DNA from: Vibrio quintilis | GTDB lineage: Bacteria > Pseudomonadota > Gammaproteobacteria > Enterobacterales > Vibrionaceae | DNA length: 64,000 nt | Direction: 5' to 3' | Assembly: GCF_024529975.1 (NCBI RefSeq) | Contig: NZ_AP024897.1 | Location: forward strand, 62,001-126,000 | Shown: positions 26,141-36,080 of the stretch, in pieces | Position numbering within the stretch: the first letter of the stretch is position 1 | Layout of the letters: every line of letters begins with the position of its first letter | Program-made: the position numbers and the translations under genes | The notes under the pieces: generated by a model | What the model was told of the DNA's origin: nothing | Database searches by the model: none | What the model saw: the letters and a program-made list of their open reading frames with translations, nothing else

Positions 26141-26311
26141 GGTCTTTTAGTTTTGTCACACAATTTTCAATCAGAATATTTGATCATTCTTCAGATAGCG
26201 ACTAACGTTAAATGCTTACTGCTCTAAATTTTACATGTCTAATGATAATCTCATGGTTCTGTTTGTTTTCCGTCGTTTTTCTTACCATTTTGTGATTATT
26301 TTGATCTGAAC

Positions 26312-26339
26312 TTGATCTAACCTTGTCGTTGTGTATGCT
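26312..26339 (+). promoter_or_regulatory. Likely promoter of ectABC
   Basis: A -35-like TTGATC (26312-26317), a 16-bp spacer and a -10 TATGCT (26334-26339). The -35 is part of an 11-bp imperfect direct repeat (TTGATCTGAAC/TTGATCTAACC, 26301-26322), a possible regulator site. In other vibrios ectoine operons respond to salt through CosR; no CosR gene is seen here. Confidence 0.45.
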
Positions 26340-26374
26340 TAATAAGGTGTTAATTGATTAGAGTTCTAAACATT

Positions 26375-26968
26375 ATGCGACAATCAATCGTAGCTGCAAC
26401 ACCTTGGGTTTCACATGCGGAAATTCAGGATGAAGAGGATGAACCGTGGACTTTTCGTTCTCCCTGCCTGGATGATGGTGATGAGATTCACCAGTTGATT
26501 GCGGCTTGTCCGCCTCTGGATGTCAATTCTTCTTATTGTAATTTCCTTCAATCCTCCCACTTCAACAGTACCTGCATTCTTGCTGAAAACGATCAATCTG
26601 TTGCCGGATTTATTTCCGGTTACCGGAAACCTGAATCTCCCAATGAATTATTTATCTGGCAGGTTGCCGTAGCACCACGATTTCGTGGTCAGGGGCTGGC
26701 ATTCCGGATGCTGCAAGCTCTGCTGAAACGTCAGTCTCTCCGGCAGGTTTCTGTTGTGGAAACAACGATTACCGAAGATAACCAAAGCTCGTGGGGTTTA
26801 TTTAAAAAACTGGATAAATCACATGGCTTCCAGGGAAACATTTCGACTTTCCTGGATGAAGACAGACATTTTAAAGGCAAGCACGATACAGAGTTTCTGT
26901 ATCGTATCCCCCTGAATATTTCATCTGATAAAACTCACCTGAAAAATAACGAAGATATAAAGGATTAA
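26375..26968 (+). CDS. ectA: Diaminobutyrate acetyltransferase EctA
   Basis: A 197-residue GNAT-family enzyme that acetylates 2,4-diaminobutyrate, the second step of ectoine synthesis. It has the EctA signature 'CPPLDVNSSYCNFLQSSHF' and the acetyl-CoA loop 'VAPRFRGQGLAFRML', followed by 'VVETTITEDNQSSWGLFKKL'. It is the first gene of ectABC and lies 3 bp before ectB. The start is uncertain: ATG 26375 has a weak ribosome site, whereas an in-frame TTG at 26354 sits behind AAGG; the TTG would put the start very close to the predicted transcription start. Confidence 0.93.
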   Translation: MRQSIVAATPWVSHAEIQDEEDEPWTFRSPCLDDGDEIHQLIAACPPLDVNSSYCNFLQSSHFNSTCILAENDQSVAGFISGYRKPESPNELFIWQVAVAPRFRGQGLAFRMLQALLKRQSLRQVSVVETTITEDNQSSWGLFKKLDKSHGFQGNISTFLDEDRHFKGKHDTEFLYRIPLNISSDKTHLKNNEDIKD

Positions 26969-26971
26969 GAC

Positions 26972-28237
26972 ATGGATATCTTCCATCAAAAAGAATCAAA
27001 GGTTCGCTCGTATTCCAATCACTTCCCGGTAGTTTTTGCTTCTGCAAAAGGGAGCTGGCTGAAAACGGATGATGGTAATAAATATCTCGATTTTCTTTCC
27101 GGGGCTGGCGCCCTGAATTACGGGCACAATAACGATGTGTTTAAACAAGCGTTACTGGCCTATATCGAACGGGATGGTCTGACTCATGGGTTGGATCTGT
27201 ATTCACAGGCAAAAGCTGATTTCTTATCTGCTCTTTCCAAATATATTCTCGATCCCCGGGCTTTGAATTATAAAGTTCAGTTTACCGGGCCAACGGGAAC
27301 CAATGCCGTGGAAGCGGCGATGAAGCTGGCAAGAAAGGTGACCGGCAGAACGAATATCATCGCGTTTACCAATGGCTTTCATGGCTGTAGCGCCGGTGCT
27401 TTAGCTGCGACAGGGAATCAGCATCACCGTGGTGGAGCAGGGATGGATTTATCGGGAATTACCCGAATGCCTTATGAAAACTATGCAGGTGTTGACAGTC
27501 TGACTCTGTTTGAAACGATGCTGAATGATAGCTCAAGTGGTATGGATAAACCGGCAGCTGTATTGTTAGAAGTTGTTCAGGGTGAAGGCGGATTAAATGC
27601 TGCCTCAAATGAGTGGCTGCAACGATTACGTAAGATTTGTACTGCACACGGTGTTCTGATGATTGTTGATGATATTCAGGCCGGGTGCGGCAGAACAGGT
27701 ACTTTCTTCAGTTTTGAGCCAGCCGGAATTGAGCCTGATCTGGTGACATTATCTAAATCGATTGGCGGATATGGATTGCCAATGGCAATTGTCTTGTTGA
27801 AGCCTGAATTAGATCAGTGGCTTCCGGGTGAGCATAACGGCACGTTCCGCGGGAATAACCATGCCTTTATTACCGCCACCAAAGCGTTGGAGACTTACTG
27901 GGCTGACAATACATTCGAGCAGCATATCCATCGCCGGTCAGAGCAAGTGAGTCATATGTTAAATCAGATACTTGTTCTTTATCCGAATCTGTTTATTCAG
28001 GTGAAAGGGCGCGGTTTGATGCAGGGGATTGCCTGTAAAAACGGAGAAATTGCATCAGCAATTTCAGACGGCTGTTTTAAAGGTGGCATGATTATCGAGA
28101 CAGCGGGCCCGGATGATGAAGTGGTGAAATTTTTCTGTCCGTTGACGATTACGGAAGATGAGTTAGCTCAGGGGCTGGATATCTTTGCCGGTGTTGTCGC
28201 TGGTGTGTCTGCAAAAATAACCAAAAAAGCATCGTAA
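26972..28237 (+). CDS. ectB: Diaminobutyrate-2-oxoglutarate aminotransferase EctB
   Basis: A 421-residue PLP-dependent class III aminotransferase making 2,4-diaminobutyrate from aspartate semialdehyde, the first step of the ectoine pathway. Visible features: 'FTGPTGTNAVEAAMKLARKV', 'FTNGFHGCSAGALAATGN', the PLP-contact 'IVDDIQAGCGRTGTFF' and the Schiff-base Lys near residue 262 in 'LSKSIGGYGLPMA'. Its length matches known EctB proteins. Tight spacing to ectA and ectC supports one transcript. Confidence 0.95.
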   Translation: MDIFHQKESKVRSYSNHFPVVFASAKGSWLKTDDGNKYLDFLSGAGALNYGHNNDVFKQALLAYIERDGLTHGLDLYSQAKADFLSALSKYILDPRALNYKVQFTGPTGTNAVEAAMKLARKVTGRTNIIAFTNGFHGCSAGALAATGNQHHRGGAGMDLSGITRMPYENYAGVDSLTLFETMLNDSSSGMDKPAAVLLEVVQGEGGLNAASNEWLQRLRKICTAHGVLMIVDDIQAGCGRTGTFFSFEPAGIEPDLVTLSKSIGGYGLPMAIVLLKPELDQWLPGEHNGTFRGNNHAFITATKALETYWADNTFEQHIHRRSEQVSHMLNQILVLYPNLFIQVKGRGLMQGIACKNGEIASAISDGCFKGGMIIETAGPDDEVVKFFCPLTITEDELAQGLDIFAGVVAGVSAKITKKAS

Positions 28238-28249
28238 GGAAAAAGAATC

Positions 28250-28636
28250 ATGATTGTCAGAACATTAGCTGAATGTCAGAACAGCGAGCGCCGGGTCGTG
28301 GCAGAGAACTGGGAAAGTGTCCGGATGATTCTGAAAGAGGATAAGGTTGGCTTTTCATTCCATATTACAACCATTTACAAAGGAACAGAGACACACATTC
28401 ATTACCAGAATCATCTGGAATCCGTGTATTGCATGTCTGGCGAAGGTGAGATCGAAGTGGTAAACGGTAAAACGTATCCGATTCAGCCTGGTACCATGTA
28501 TTTACTTGATCAGCATGATGAACATTATCTGCGGGCTGCTGAAGATTCAGATATGGTCATGGCTTGCGTGTTTAATCCGCCGGTTACGGGGGCAGAAGTG
28601 CATGACGGGAATGGTGTGTATCCACTGATTGACTAA
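28250..28636 (+). CDS. ectC: Ectoine synthase EctC
   Basis: A 128-residue cupin enzyme that cyclises N-gamma-acetyl-diaminobutyrate to ectoine, the compatible solute used against osmotic stress. The cupin core is visible: '[20 protein letters not shown]' and '[19 protein letters not shown]', including the Glu and His metal ligands. It follows ectB by 12 bp behind AAGGAAAAAG. The operon ends here: no aspartokinase gene follows, and a terminator lies 30 bp downstream. Confidence 0.95.
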   Translation: MIVRTLAECQNSERRVVAENWESVRMILKEDKVGFSFHITTIYKGTETHIHYQNHLESVYCMSGEGEIEVVNGKTYPIQPGTMYLLDQHDEHYLRAAEDSDMVMACVFNPPVTGAEVHDGNGVYPLID

Positions 28637-28666
28637 AACTATCTGATTCCTGCTCTGTTTGATCAG

Positions 28667-28693
28667 AAACCCGCCGGTTAACGGCGGGTTTTA
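28667..28693 (+). terminator. Terminator of ectABC
   Basis: A 10-bp stem AAACCCGCCG/CGGCGGGTTT with loop GTTAA followed by TT. It may also serve the convergent gor gene, which ends at 28735. Confidence 0.85.
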
Positions 28694-28734
28694 TATTTTC
28701 ACCCAGTGAGATGCTATCAGGACATCTCTTTCAT

Positions 28735-30087
28735 TTACATAGTTACAAATTCTTCGGATCCGGTTGGGTGAATCGCAACGACGGCATCAAAGTCTGCTTT
28801 GGTCGCGCCCATCTTCATGGCGACAGCAAAACCCTGAATCATTTCATCGACGGTGAAACCAATACCGTGCAGACCGACAACTTTTTCATCCGCTCCGGCA
28901 CAAACCAGTTTCATCCGGCATGGTTGGCGGTGGGCTGTCACCGCGGTGTACATCGCAGTGAAAGAGGAGCTGTAGACTTTCACATTGTCTTCACCGTATT
29001 GTTCAATGGCTTCCGGTTCTGTCAGACCAATCGTACCAATTGGCGGGTGGCTGAAGACCACGGTTGGCACCAGGTTGTAATCCATTTTGGCATCAGGTTT
29101 GTTGTTGAACAGGCGCTCAGACAACTGACGGCCAGCTTTGACCGCAACCGGTGTCAGTTCAATGCCACCTTCCATAATATCGCCCACACAGTAGATACCC
29201 GGTACATTAGTTTGCTGGAATTCATCCACTTTGATGTAGCCACGATCATTGGTTTCAACACCGGTTGCTGCCAGATTAATCGCATCTGTTGCCGGATGAC
29301 GACCAATGGCCCAGATTAAAGTATCCACATTCTGGCTGTTGCCGTTTTCCAGGTGCAGAGTCAGGCTACCGTCTGCTTCCTTGATAATTTCTTTTGGTAC
29401 GGAGTTGGTGTGCAGTGTCGGACCTTCTTCTTTCATCACTTCGACCAGAGTCTCAATTACCATCGGATCGAAGCTGCGGATAGGAGACTGTTTCCGGCAG
29501 AACAGATGTGTTTCACTGCCCAGTGCATGTAGTACGCCAGCAATTTCAACGGCAATATAGCCAGCTCCGATGACAGCAACCCGCTTTGGCTGTGCCTGTA
29601 ATTCGAAGAAACCGTTGGAATCAATCCCATATTCTGCGCCAGGTACATCCGGAATGCTTGGGCGGCCACCCACTGCAATCAAAATATGATCGGCAGTGTA
29701 ATGCTCACCATTGACTTCGACTGTTTTTGCATCGACAAATCTGGCAAAACCGCGAATGACTTCAACCTTATTGTTACCTAAAACCCGATCGTAAGACTGA
29801 TGAATGCGGCCGATATAAGCCTGACGGCTTTCAACCAGTGTAGACCAGTTGAAGTTGTTCAGTGTCGCATCAAAGCCATAATCTTTCGCATAGAGCTTGA
29901 TGGCTTCCGCAACCTGCGCGCCGTGCCACATCACTTTTTTCGGGACACAACCAACGTTGACACAGGTACCGCCTAAATCTTTTGCTTCGATCAGCGCAAC
30001 TTTTGCGCCGTATCTTGCTGCTCTGTTCGCAGAAGCGATACCACCGCTTCCGCCACCAATGCAAATATAATCAAAATGTGTTGCCAT
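28735..30087 (-). CDS. gor: Glutathione reductase
   Basis: A 450-residue FAD- and NADPH-dependent disulfide reductase. It has the N-terminal FAD motif '[14 protein letters not shown]', redox disulfide '[13 protein letters not shown]' (Cys42, Cys47), NADPH motif '[15 protein letters not shown]' with a downstream Arg-containing '[11 protein letters not shown]' typical of NADPH preference, and C-terminal dimer motif '[11 protein letters not shown]' with the catalytic His-Glu pair. It keeps the cytosolic glutathione pool reduced. It is a single gene convergent with ectABC, with a 152-bp upstream gap to rlmJ. Confidence 0.95.
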   Translation of the reverse strand: MATHFDYICIGGGSGGIASANRAARYGAKVALIEAKDLGGTCVNVGCVPKKVMWHGAQVAEAIKLYAKDYGFDATLNNFNWSTLVESRQAYIGRIHQSYDRVLGNNKVEVIRGFARFVDAKTVEVNGEHYTADHILIAVGGRPSIPDVPGAEYGIDSNGFFELQAQPKRVAVIGAGYIAVEIAGVLHALGSETHLFCRKQSPIRSFDPMVIETLVEVMKEEGPTLHTNSVPKEIIKEADGSLTLHLENGNSQNVDTLIWAIGRHPATDAINLAATGVETNDRGYIKVDEFQQTNVPGIYCVGDIMEGGIELTPVAVKAGRQLSERLFNNKPDAKMDYNLVPTVVFSHPPIGTIGLTEPEAIEQYGEDNVKVYSSSFTAMYTAVTAHRQPCRMKLVCAGADEKVVGLHGIGFTVDEMIQGFAVAMKMGATKADFDAVVAIHPTGSEEFVTM

Positions 30088-30239
30088 GACTTTCTCCGTT
30101 TGATTCCGTGGCTATGAGGCCAGATTATTCTGTTTCGGTTAATTCGATAATTCGGGTTAATTATTATTAGTTTATCTGCTTGTGACTGAAGTTCCCAATA
30201 GGGTGCAGATTGTCTTCTTTAATTTAATATTGGTCCGTT

Positions 30240-31079
30240 TTACTCCGGAACAACCCACTTCAGGGTAAAATGGCCTGTTGCTGGTGCGATTTTTTCTTTC
30301 AGAAACGGTAGCAGGTCTTCCATCTGATGTTCCAGTTTCCAGGGTGGGTTGATGACGATCATCCCGGATGCGGTCATCCCTCTTTCCGTTGAGTCAGGTG
30401 AGACGCCCAGCTCTATTTGTAAAACTTTCCGGATGTCTAAGTTGTCCAGCCCGGCCAGCATATCGTCGATATTTTCACGGTAAACCACCGGATACCAGAT
30501 CGCATAAATGCCGGTTGCCCAACGTTTATGCGCTGCAGCAATCGCTTTGACGACATCCCGGTATTCACTCGCCAGCTCGTAGGGCGGATCGATTAAAACC
30601 AGGCCCCGGCGTTCTTTTGGCGGCAGGCTGGCTTTCAGGCGACTAAAGCCATCTTCTTTAAATATTCTGACCTGACGATCCCGGTGAAATTCCTGTTCCA
30701 GCAGTGGGTAATCGCTGGGATGAAGCTCGGTCAAAACCATGCGATCCTGAGGGCGAATCAGTGCCCGGCCAACGCGTGGAGAGCCAGGATAATAGCGCAG
30801 TGCGTTACCCTGATTCAGTTGGGAAATACTATCCAGATAGGCGTTTAGCTCAGAGGGTAAATCCGGCTGTTGCCAGATCCGGCCGATTCCCAGCTTATAT
30901 TCTCCGGTTTTCTCCGACCATTCGTGATTCAGATCGTAACGTCCGGCACCGGAATGGGTGTCATGATAGACGAATGGTTTCTCTTTCTGTTTTAAAGCAT
31001 CCAGAATCAGACTCTGAACGATATGTTTGAGGACATCGGCATGGTTGCCGGCATGAAAACTGTGGCGATAACTAAGCAA
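30240..31079 (-). CDS. rlmJ: 23S rRNA A2030 N6-methyltransferase RlmJ
   Basis: A 279-residue SAM-dependent methyltransferase modifying A2030 of 23S rRNA. It begins with the family signature 'MLSYRHSFHAGNHADVLKH', has 'YHDTHSGAGRYDL' as the SAM-binding loop and the catalytic 'GLVLIDPPYE' (DPPY motif) characteristic of N6-adenine enzymes. Length and ends fit E. coli RlmJ (YhiR). It lies in the order gor-rlmJ-prlC, also known in enterobacteria, with prlC divergent. Confidence 0.94.
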   Translation of the reverse strand: MLSYRHSFHAGNHADVLKHIVQSLILDALKQKEKPFVYHDTHSGAGRYDLNHEWSEKTGEYKLGIGRIWQQPDLPSELNAYLDSISQLNQGNALRYYPGSPRVGRALIRPQDRMVLTELHPSDYPLLEQEFHRDRQVRIFKEDGFSRLKASLPPKERRGLVLIDPPYELASEYRDVVKAIAAAHKRWATGIYAIWYPVVYRENIDDMLAGLDNLDIRKVLQIELGVSPDSTERGMTASGMIVINPPWKLEHQMEDLLPFLKEKIAPATGHFTLKWVVPE

Positions 31080-31397
31080 AATTGATTCTCTGGTTCTGCG
31101 TCAGGAAATGCTGATTATATACCCAAGTTACCTGAAGATGCAGCGTTGTGATTCTTTCAGTTCATCGGTAAACCTGAGCAACTGATTCACTGACTCTGGT
31201 ATGGTGCTATTGAAATTTGTTGATCATACCTATATTTAGTAACTATAGGTTCAAAAATCAGAATTACGCTTCTTCAGATTTTTGAATGAACGTCTGTGTC
31301 GCCGGAGATGTGTCCGGAAATAAATATCAACGCACAACAGCCTTTGCATCTTCACTGTTTGGAAGATGGTATGGTTAAACATTAAAAGGAACGTCTT
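31080..31397. other. Divergent region between rlmJ and prlC
   Basis: This 318-bp stretch holds a half copy of the dispersed ATACCCAA palindrome (31117-31144) and an inverted repeat with perfect 10-bp arms TTCAAAAATC/GATTTTTGAA and a 17-base loop at 31250-31286, about 110 bp ahead of prlC. No small gene was recognised. Confidence 0.55.
31117..31144. repeat. Half copy of a dispersed ATACCCAA element
   Basis: TATACCCAAGTTACCTG followed by AAGATGCAG corresponds to the left arm of the palindromes at 38406-38443 and 51351-51388. The right arm is not preserved. Confidence 0.55.
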
Positions 31398-33440
31398 ATG
31401 TCGAACCCATTGCTTACATTCACGGATTTACCTCCGTTTTCGCAAATCAAACCTGAACATGTAAAGCCAGCTGTTGAGCAGGTGATTGACGCTTGCCGTC
31501 AGCGGATTGAAGAGGTGTTAAAGGAAAATGACGCCCCTTCCTGGGACAATCTGGTTGCCCCCATTGAAGAAGCCGATGATCGGTTAAGCCGTATCTGGTC
31601 ACCGGTGAGTCATATGAATTCTGTCGTGAACAGTGAAGCGCTGCGGGAAGCTTATGAGAGTTGTTTACCTATCTTATCTGAATACGGCACATGGGTCGGG
31701 CAACATAAAGGTTTGTATGATGCCTATCAGAAAGTTCATGACAGCGAAGCCTTTGCAGAACTAACGCAGGCGCAGAAGAAAACCATTCAGGATGCACTGC
31801 GTGATTTTAAATTATCAGGGATCGGCCTGCCGGTTGCAGAGCAGAAACGCTACGGTGAAATCAGTAAGCGGATGTCTGAACTGGGTTCGAAATTTTCTAA
31901 TAACGTGCTTGATGCAACCATGGGCTGGACGAAGCATATTACCGATGAAAAAGCTTTATCCGGCATGCCGGAAAGTGCGATGGCAGCAGCAAAAGCAGCC
32001 GCGGAAGCCAAAGAGCTGGATGGTTACCTGCTGACGCTGGAAATGCCGTCTTACCTGCCGGTGATGACTTATTGTGATAACCGTGAGCTGAGAGCGGAGA
32101 TGTATGAAGCGTATGTCACCAGAGCGTCTGATCGCGGGCCAAATGCCGGCCAGTGGGACAATACGGAAATCATGGCTGAAGAGCTGAAATTACGTTACGA
32201 AATTTCCCGCATCTTAGGTTTTAATAACTACAGTGAAAAATCACTGGCAACGAAAATGGCAGAAACCCCTGAACAGGTGCTGAATTTCCTCAATGATCTG
32301 GCCAAGCGAGCGAAGCCTCAGGGGGAACGTGAAGTGGAAGCGTTACGTCAGTTTGCAAAAGACGAATTTGGTGTAGAGGAACTGGCGCTGTGGGATATCG
32401 CTTATTACAGCGAAAAGCAGAAGCAGCATCTGTTTGATATTTCGGATGAAATGCTGCGTCCTTATTTCCCTGAACAGAAAGTGATCAGCGGATTATTCGA
32501 GGTGCTCAAACGAGTCTTCGGGATGACTGTCCAGGAACTAGATGGCGTGGACACCTGGCATGAATCTGTCCGTTTCTATGAAATCTACGATGCGCAGCAG
32601 CAGTTGCGTGGCAGCTTTTACTTAGATTTATATGCCCGTGAACATAAACGTGGTGGCGCATGGATGGATGATTGTCGCGGGCGTCGTATTACCGCAGATG
32701 GCACGCTGCAAACGCCGGTAGCTTACCTGACCTGTAATTTCAACAAGCCCGTGGGCGATAAACCTGCGCTGTTTACTCATGATGAAGTGGTGACATTATT
32801 TCACGAGTTTGGTCATGGTATTCATCATATGCTGACTCAGGTGGATGTCGGTGCGGTAGCAGGAATTAGCGGTGTGCCGTGGGATGCCGTTGAACTGCCA
32901 AGCCAGTTCCTGGAAAACTGGTGTTGGGAAGAAGATGCGCTGGCCTTTATTTCCGGCCACTATGAAACAGGCGAGCCGTTACCCAAAGAGATGCTGGATA
33001 AAATGCTGGCAGCGAAGAACTTCCAGTCTGCGATGTTTATTCTGCGTCAGCTTGAATTTGGGTTGTTTGATTTCACCCTGCATAACGAATATGACCCTGA
33101 AATTGGTCCGCGGGTGCTGGAAACGCTGGCTGAAGTGAAGGCGAAAGTTGCAGTGCTTCCCGCACTGGAATGGAACCGCTTCTCTCATAGCTTCGCGCAT
33201 ATCTTTGCCGGTGGTTATAGTGCCGGTTATTACAGTTATTTGTGGGCAGAAGTCCTGTCTTCCGATGCGTTCTCCCGCTTTGAAGAGGAAGGGATCTTTA
33301 ATCAGGAAACCGGATTAAGCTTCCTGAACAATATTCTTGAAATGGGTGGCAGTGAAGAGCCTATGGAATTGTTTAAGCGCTTCCGTGGCCGTGAACCACA
33401 GATTGATGCCTTGTTACGTCACTCCGGTATTGCAGCGTAA
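31398..33440 (+). CDS. prlC: Oligopeptidase A
   Basis: A 680-residue M3-family zinc metallopeptidase of the cytosol that degrades short peptides, including released signal peptides. The zinc motif HEFGHGIHH starts at residue 469, and the third ligand lies in the downstream 'LPSQFLENWCWEEDALA'. The N-terminus 'MSNPLLTFTDLPPFSQIKPE' matches E. coli OpdA/PrlC closely, and the length (680) is equal. ATG 31398 follows AAAGGAACG. In enterobacteria prlC is a heat-shock gene, but I cannot identify a sigma-32 promoter here with confidence. Confidence 0.96.
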   Translation: MSNPLLTFTDLPPFSQIKPEHVKPAVEQVIDACRQRIEEVLKENDAPSWDNLVAPIEEADDRLSRIWSPVSHMNSVVNSEALREAYESCLPILSEYGTWVGQHKGLYDAYQKVHDSEAFAELTQAQKKTIQDALRDFKLSGIGLPVAEQKRYGEISKRMSELGSKFSNNVLDATMGWTKHITDEKALSGMPESAMAAAKAAAEAKELDGYLLTLEMPSYLPVMTYCDNRELRAEMYEAYVTRASDRGPNAGQWDNTEIMAEELKLRYEISRILGFNNYSEKSLATKMAETPEQVLNFLNDLAKRAKPQGEREVEALRQFAKDEFGVEELALWDIAYYSEKQKQHLFDISDEMLRPYFPEQKVISGLFEVLKRVFGMTVQELDGVDTWHESVRFYEIYDAQQQLRGSFYLDLYAREHKRGGAWMDDCRGRRITADGTLQTPVAYLTCNFNKPVGDKPALFTHDEVVTLFHEFGHGIHHMLTQVDVGAVAGISGVPWDAVELPSQFLENWCWEEDALAFISGHYETGEPLPKEMLDKMLAAKNFQSAMFILRQLEFGLFDFTLHNEYDPEIGPRVLETLAEVKAKVAVLPALEWNRFSHSFAHIFAGGYSAGYYSYLWAEVLSSDAFSRFEEEGIFNQETGLSFLNNILEMGGSEEPMELFKRFRGREPQIDALLRHSGIAA

Positions 33441-33470
33441 TGAATTAAGGCAGTCAGTGTACGGAATAAG

Positions 33471-33506
33471 AAAAGCCCGGCGAATCGGATATTCGCCGGG
33501 CTTTTT
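33471..33506. terminator. Bidirectional terminator between prlC and the PAP2 gene
   Basis: A 15-bp perfect stem AAAAGCCCGGCGAAT/ATTCGCCGGGCTTTT around loop CGGAT, with T-run on both strands. It separates two convergent genes. Confidence 0.93.
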
Positions 33507-33541
33507 ATGATTTGGGGTGCTGGTGGTTATGCCTCAGGAGA

Positions 33542-35896
33542 TTACGCCTTCGGAGACACAGTCACGGTCGCACCAGTGTCTGAGTAGCTGATGCTGACAT
33601 CATACGATGTATTGTTCACATCTGCTGCTGCTACCGTCGTGAATGTTCCTTCCAGATGATTGGATGAAAGCACGGTGTAGCTTGTTGCTGCTGTCAGCAC
33701 AGGAACTGTCAGGGTCAGCGTTGCACTGTCGCCTGTCAGGTAAATACCTTTTGAGGCATGCAGCTGCGCATTGCGGGTCAAATCCAGTGCCAGCTCGCCG
33801 CCTGTTTGTACAAAGTCAGAAACTGTCAGGGTGCCCTGACTGCTGTCTGATGCTCCATCTTCAATTGACACGCTGACCTGACCGCCTTGCTGGTATAACG
33901 TATTGGAACCAAATGCGCTGGATGATGTGCCTGTCAGTGTGCCTGCACCGACGACTGTCCCGCCACTGTAGGTGTTATTCCCTTCAAGGAATAAGACGCC
34001 GGTTCCGGTTTTTTCCAGACGACCTGCACCTGAAATATCGTTGCGCCAGTGATCTTCTGCATTGAATCCGCCCTTGGTTGCATCCATGTAGACAGAAACA
34101 TTGCCGTCGAAAGTACCATAGCCATCAGCAGCATCAACCAGGTTCAAACGACCCCAGCCCCGCGATTCATTAATCACCGGATAGTTTGAATCGATTTCAG
34201 TCGAAGCTAAAACAACACGGCGTTGATCGGCATCCAGATATGGGAAGCGGGTTGCCAGCAATACTTCAGCACCTTTTGGCACTTCCGGATCTTTGCTGGC
34301 TTCATCCAGCTGGCTGAAACCGTAAGTCATATAAGCTTTATAGCGGGATTTCATTGTCGCACGGTCCGCATAGCTGTCTGTTTTGCTACATGGGTTGGTT
34401 GTACTGGTTGTACAGTGAGCATAGTCATCAATGCTGTCATAACCAGCCGCTGCTGCTTTCGCAGAGAAATAGCTGTTTGCCTGACTGTAAGCATTGCTGG
34501 CAATGGTTGCATTTGCTGAGTCTGACAGCGTTGCCGCTGTAATTGCCGTTGCCATAATACGTCCGCCAATCACATCTAATGGTGAGTGCATGCCTGCAAC
34601 AATCCGGTTTTGTCCCAGATCGCCGGCACGGGCCACCATTTCAGCAAAACGTTCAGGAATTGCATAGGCATAGCCTAAACCACGGTCAAATGCTTCGGCT
34701 GTGTGACCACTCGGGAATGCACCATCTTTTGCCCGGCTTGAGTAAGTGACTGTCGCCAGAGGTGAAGCGCTGAAGTCATAACCTTCGCTGTAACCGCCGC
34801 TGTCTTTCGCCCGGTAAGTGGTTCTTGCTGCACACAACAGTCCAGACATTGGTTTGACGATAGGATTCGCCGGACGCTCATAGTATTTCGCTGTATCCGT
34901 TGAACCATCAGGATTCAGACAGGTCACCTGATCAAGTGCTGTCAGATCGCTGATGGTGCTGTAAACAGATGCTGATGCGTCATTGAATGACGGAACATCG
35001 TAGTCATTTTTGCTGATGCGCCATGGGCGTGGCGACTCAAAGTGGTATTTAGGTGCTTCACTGGAAGCGCCGTAATCAGCGATCGTATTCAGCAGAGTGA
35101 CCACACTACTCAGTGCGGTCGCACTGCCATCCAGCGTGGTTGTGCCAAATCCGGTTTTGGTATAGCTGTCCAGTTTACTGTATAGCTTCTTGTTGTAGGT
35201 GGCTGACGTGACATCAACTGTTGTGACATTGCCGTCGTTATCTGTCAGTGTCACATTGTTATCGCTGTCAGTCCCATAGGATGAGTGTGAATTTGCACCA
35301 GTGTGGTAATCATCTGTAAGCGGGCCTAAGCCTGAAGTAATACTGAAGCCTTTATCCCGCTGATCATCCAGATAAGCGCTGACCAGTGCCGCCTTGTCGC
35401 TGCGGTCAACGTCTGGCGTTGATTGCCCCTGACGGGTCAGGGTAGTGACATAGTCAAAGTTTTCTTGCCAGACATTCATATCCCGGATGACGTCATTTGA
35501 GAAATTAAACGGAATCGCCAGTGTTGTACTGTTCGAGCCGCCGCCATCAACACCGCTGTTTCCATTCACGGCAGTCAGGGTATCAGAACCATTGCTTGCC
35601 CAGACATCATCACCGGCATACCAGATATCATCAAACCCGCTCAAAATCTGGATGATTGGGTTTTTATCCGGGTTGTAAGCATCTGTATTGTGCTTGTCAT
35701 TGGTTGTTGGGATATCACCATCAACAATTGCCACGTCAGTACCGCTTAATACCGGTTCACTGATGGTCACATTGCCTGACTTACCTGTTGGCATGCCCGG
35801 ATTGGTATAGGTTGTTTTATCGGAAGAGTTACATGCAGCCAGTGCCAGCGTAATCGCAGACAGCGCAAAGATGCGGGTATGTGATTTATGATTCAT
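33542..35896 (-). CDS. Lipoprotein PAP2-type phosphatase with beta-strand repeat
   Basis: A 784-residue exported protein. The signal peptide ends in lipobox LAAC (Cys22). The middle carries the complete acid phosphatase/vanadium haloperoxidase pattern: K283-X6-R290-P291, PSGH at 395-398 and R431-X5-H437-X3-D441, so it is probably an active PAP2 phosphatase. Residues about 628-690 read like an autotransporter-associated beta-strand repeat ('GAGRLEKTGTGVLFLEGNNT', 'YSGGTVVGAGTLTG'). The protein ends shortly afterwards without a recognisable outer-membrane barrel. The substrate is unknown; related large bacterial acid phosphatases act on phosphomonoesters outside the cell. Confidence 0.8.
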   Translation of the reverse strand: MNHKSHTRIFALSAITLALAACNSSDKTTYTNPGMPTGKSGNVTISEPVLSGTDVAIVDGDIPTTNDKHNTDAYNPDKNPIIQILSGFDDIWYAGDDVWASNGSDTLTAVNGNSGVDGGGSNSTTLAIPFNFSNDVIRDMNVWQENFDYVTTLTRQGQSTPDVDRSDKAALVSAYLDDQRDKGFSITSGLGPLTDDYHTGANSHSSYGTDSDNNVTLTDNDGNVTTVDVTSATYNKKLYSKLDSYTKTGFGTTTLDGSATALSSVVTLLNTIADYGASSEAPKYHFESPRPWRISKNDYDVPSFNDASASVYSTISDLTALDQVTCLNPDGSTDTAKYYERPANPIVKPMSGLLCAARTTYRAKDSGGYSEGYDFSASPLATVTYSSRAKDGAFPSGHTAEAFDRGLGYAYAIPERFAEMVARAGDLGQNRIVAGMHSPLDVIGGRIMATAITAATLSDSANATIASNAYSQANSYFSAKAAAAGYDSIDDYAHCTTSTTNPCSKTDSYADRATMKSRYKAYMTYGFSQLDEASKDPEVPKGAEVLLATRFPYLDADQRRVVLASTEIDSNYPVINESRGWGRLNLVDAADGYGTFDGNVSVYMDATKGGFNAEDHWRNDISGAGRLEKTGTGVLFLEGNNTYSGGTVVGAGTLTGTSSSAFGSNTLYQQGGQVSVSIEDGASDSSQGTLTVSDFVQTGGELALDLTRNAQLHASKGIYLTGDSATLTLTVPVLTAATSYTVLSSNHLEGTFTTVAAADVNNTSYDVSISYSDTGATVTVSPKA

Positions 35897-36080
35897 GATG
35901 GATGAGTATCCTTACCAGTAAAAAATTCATACGTTGAAGCCCTGATACAAAGGTCAACAGACCCTGGATATCAGTGGCAAAGTTTCCAGCTAAAAAGTGT
36001 CAGATAAAGTTTTCTGCAGACGAATGGAAAACTATCAGTGAAGAATGAATGAATCGTGAAGCTTGTATGACGTATTTATT

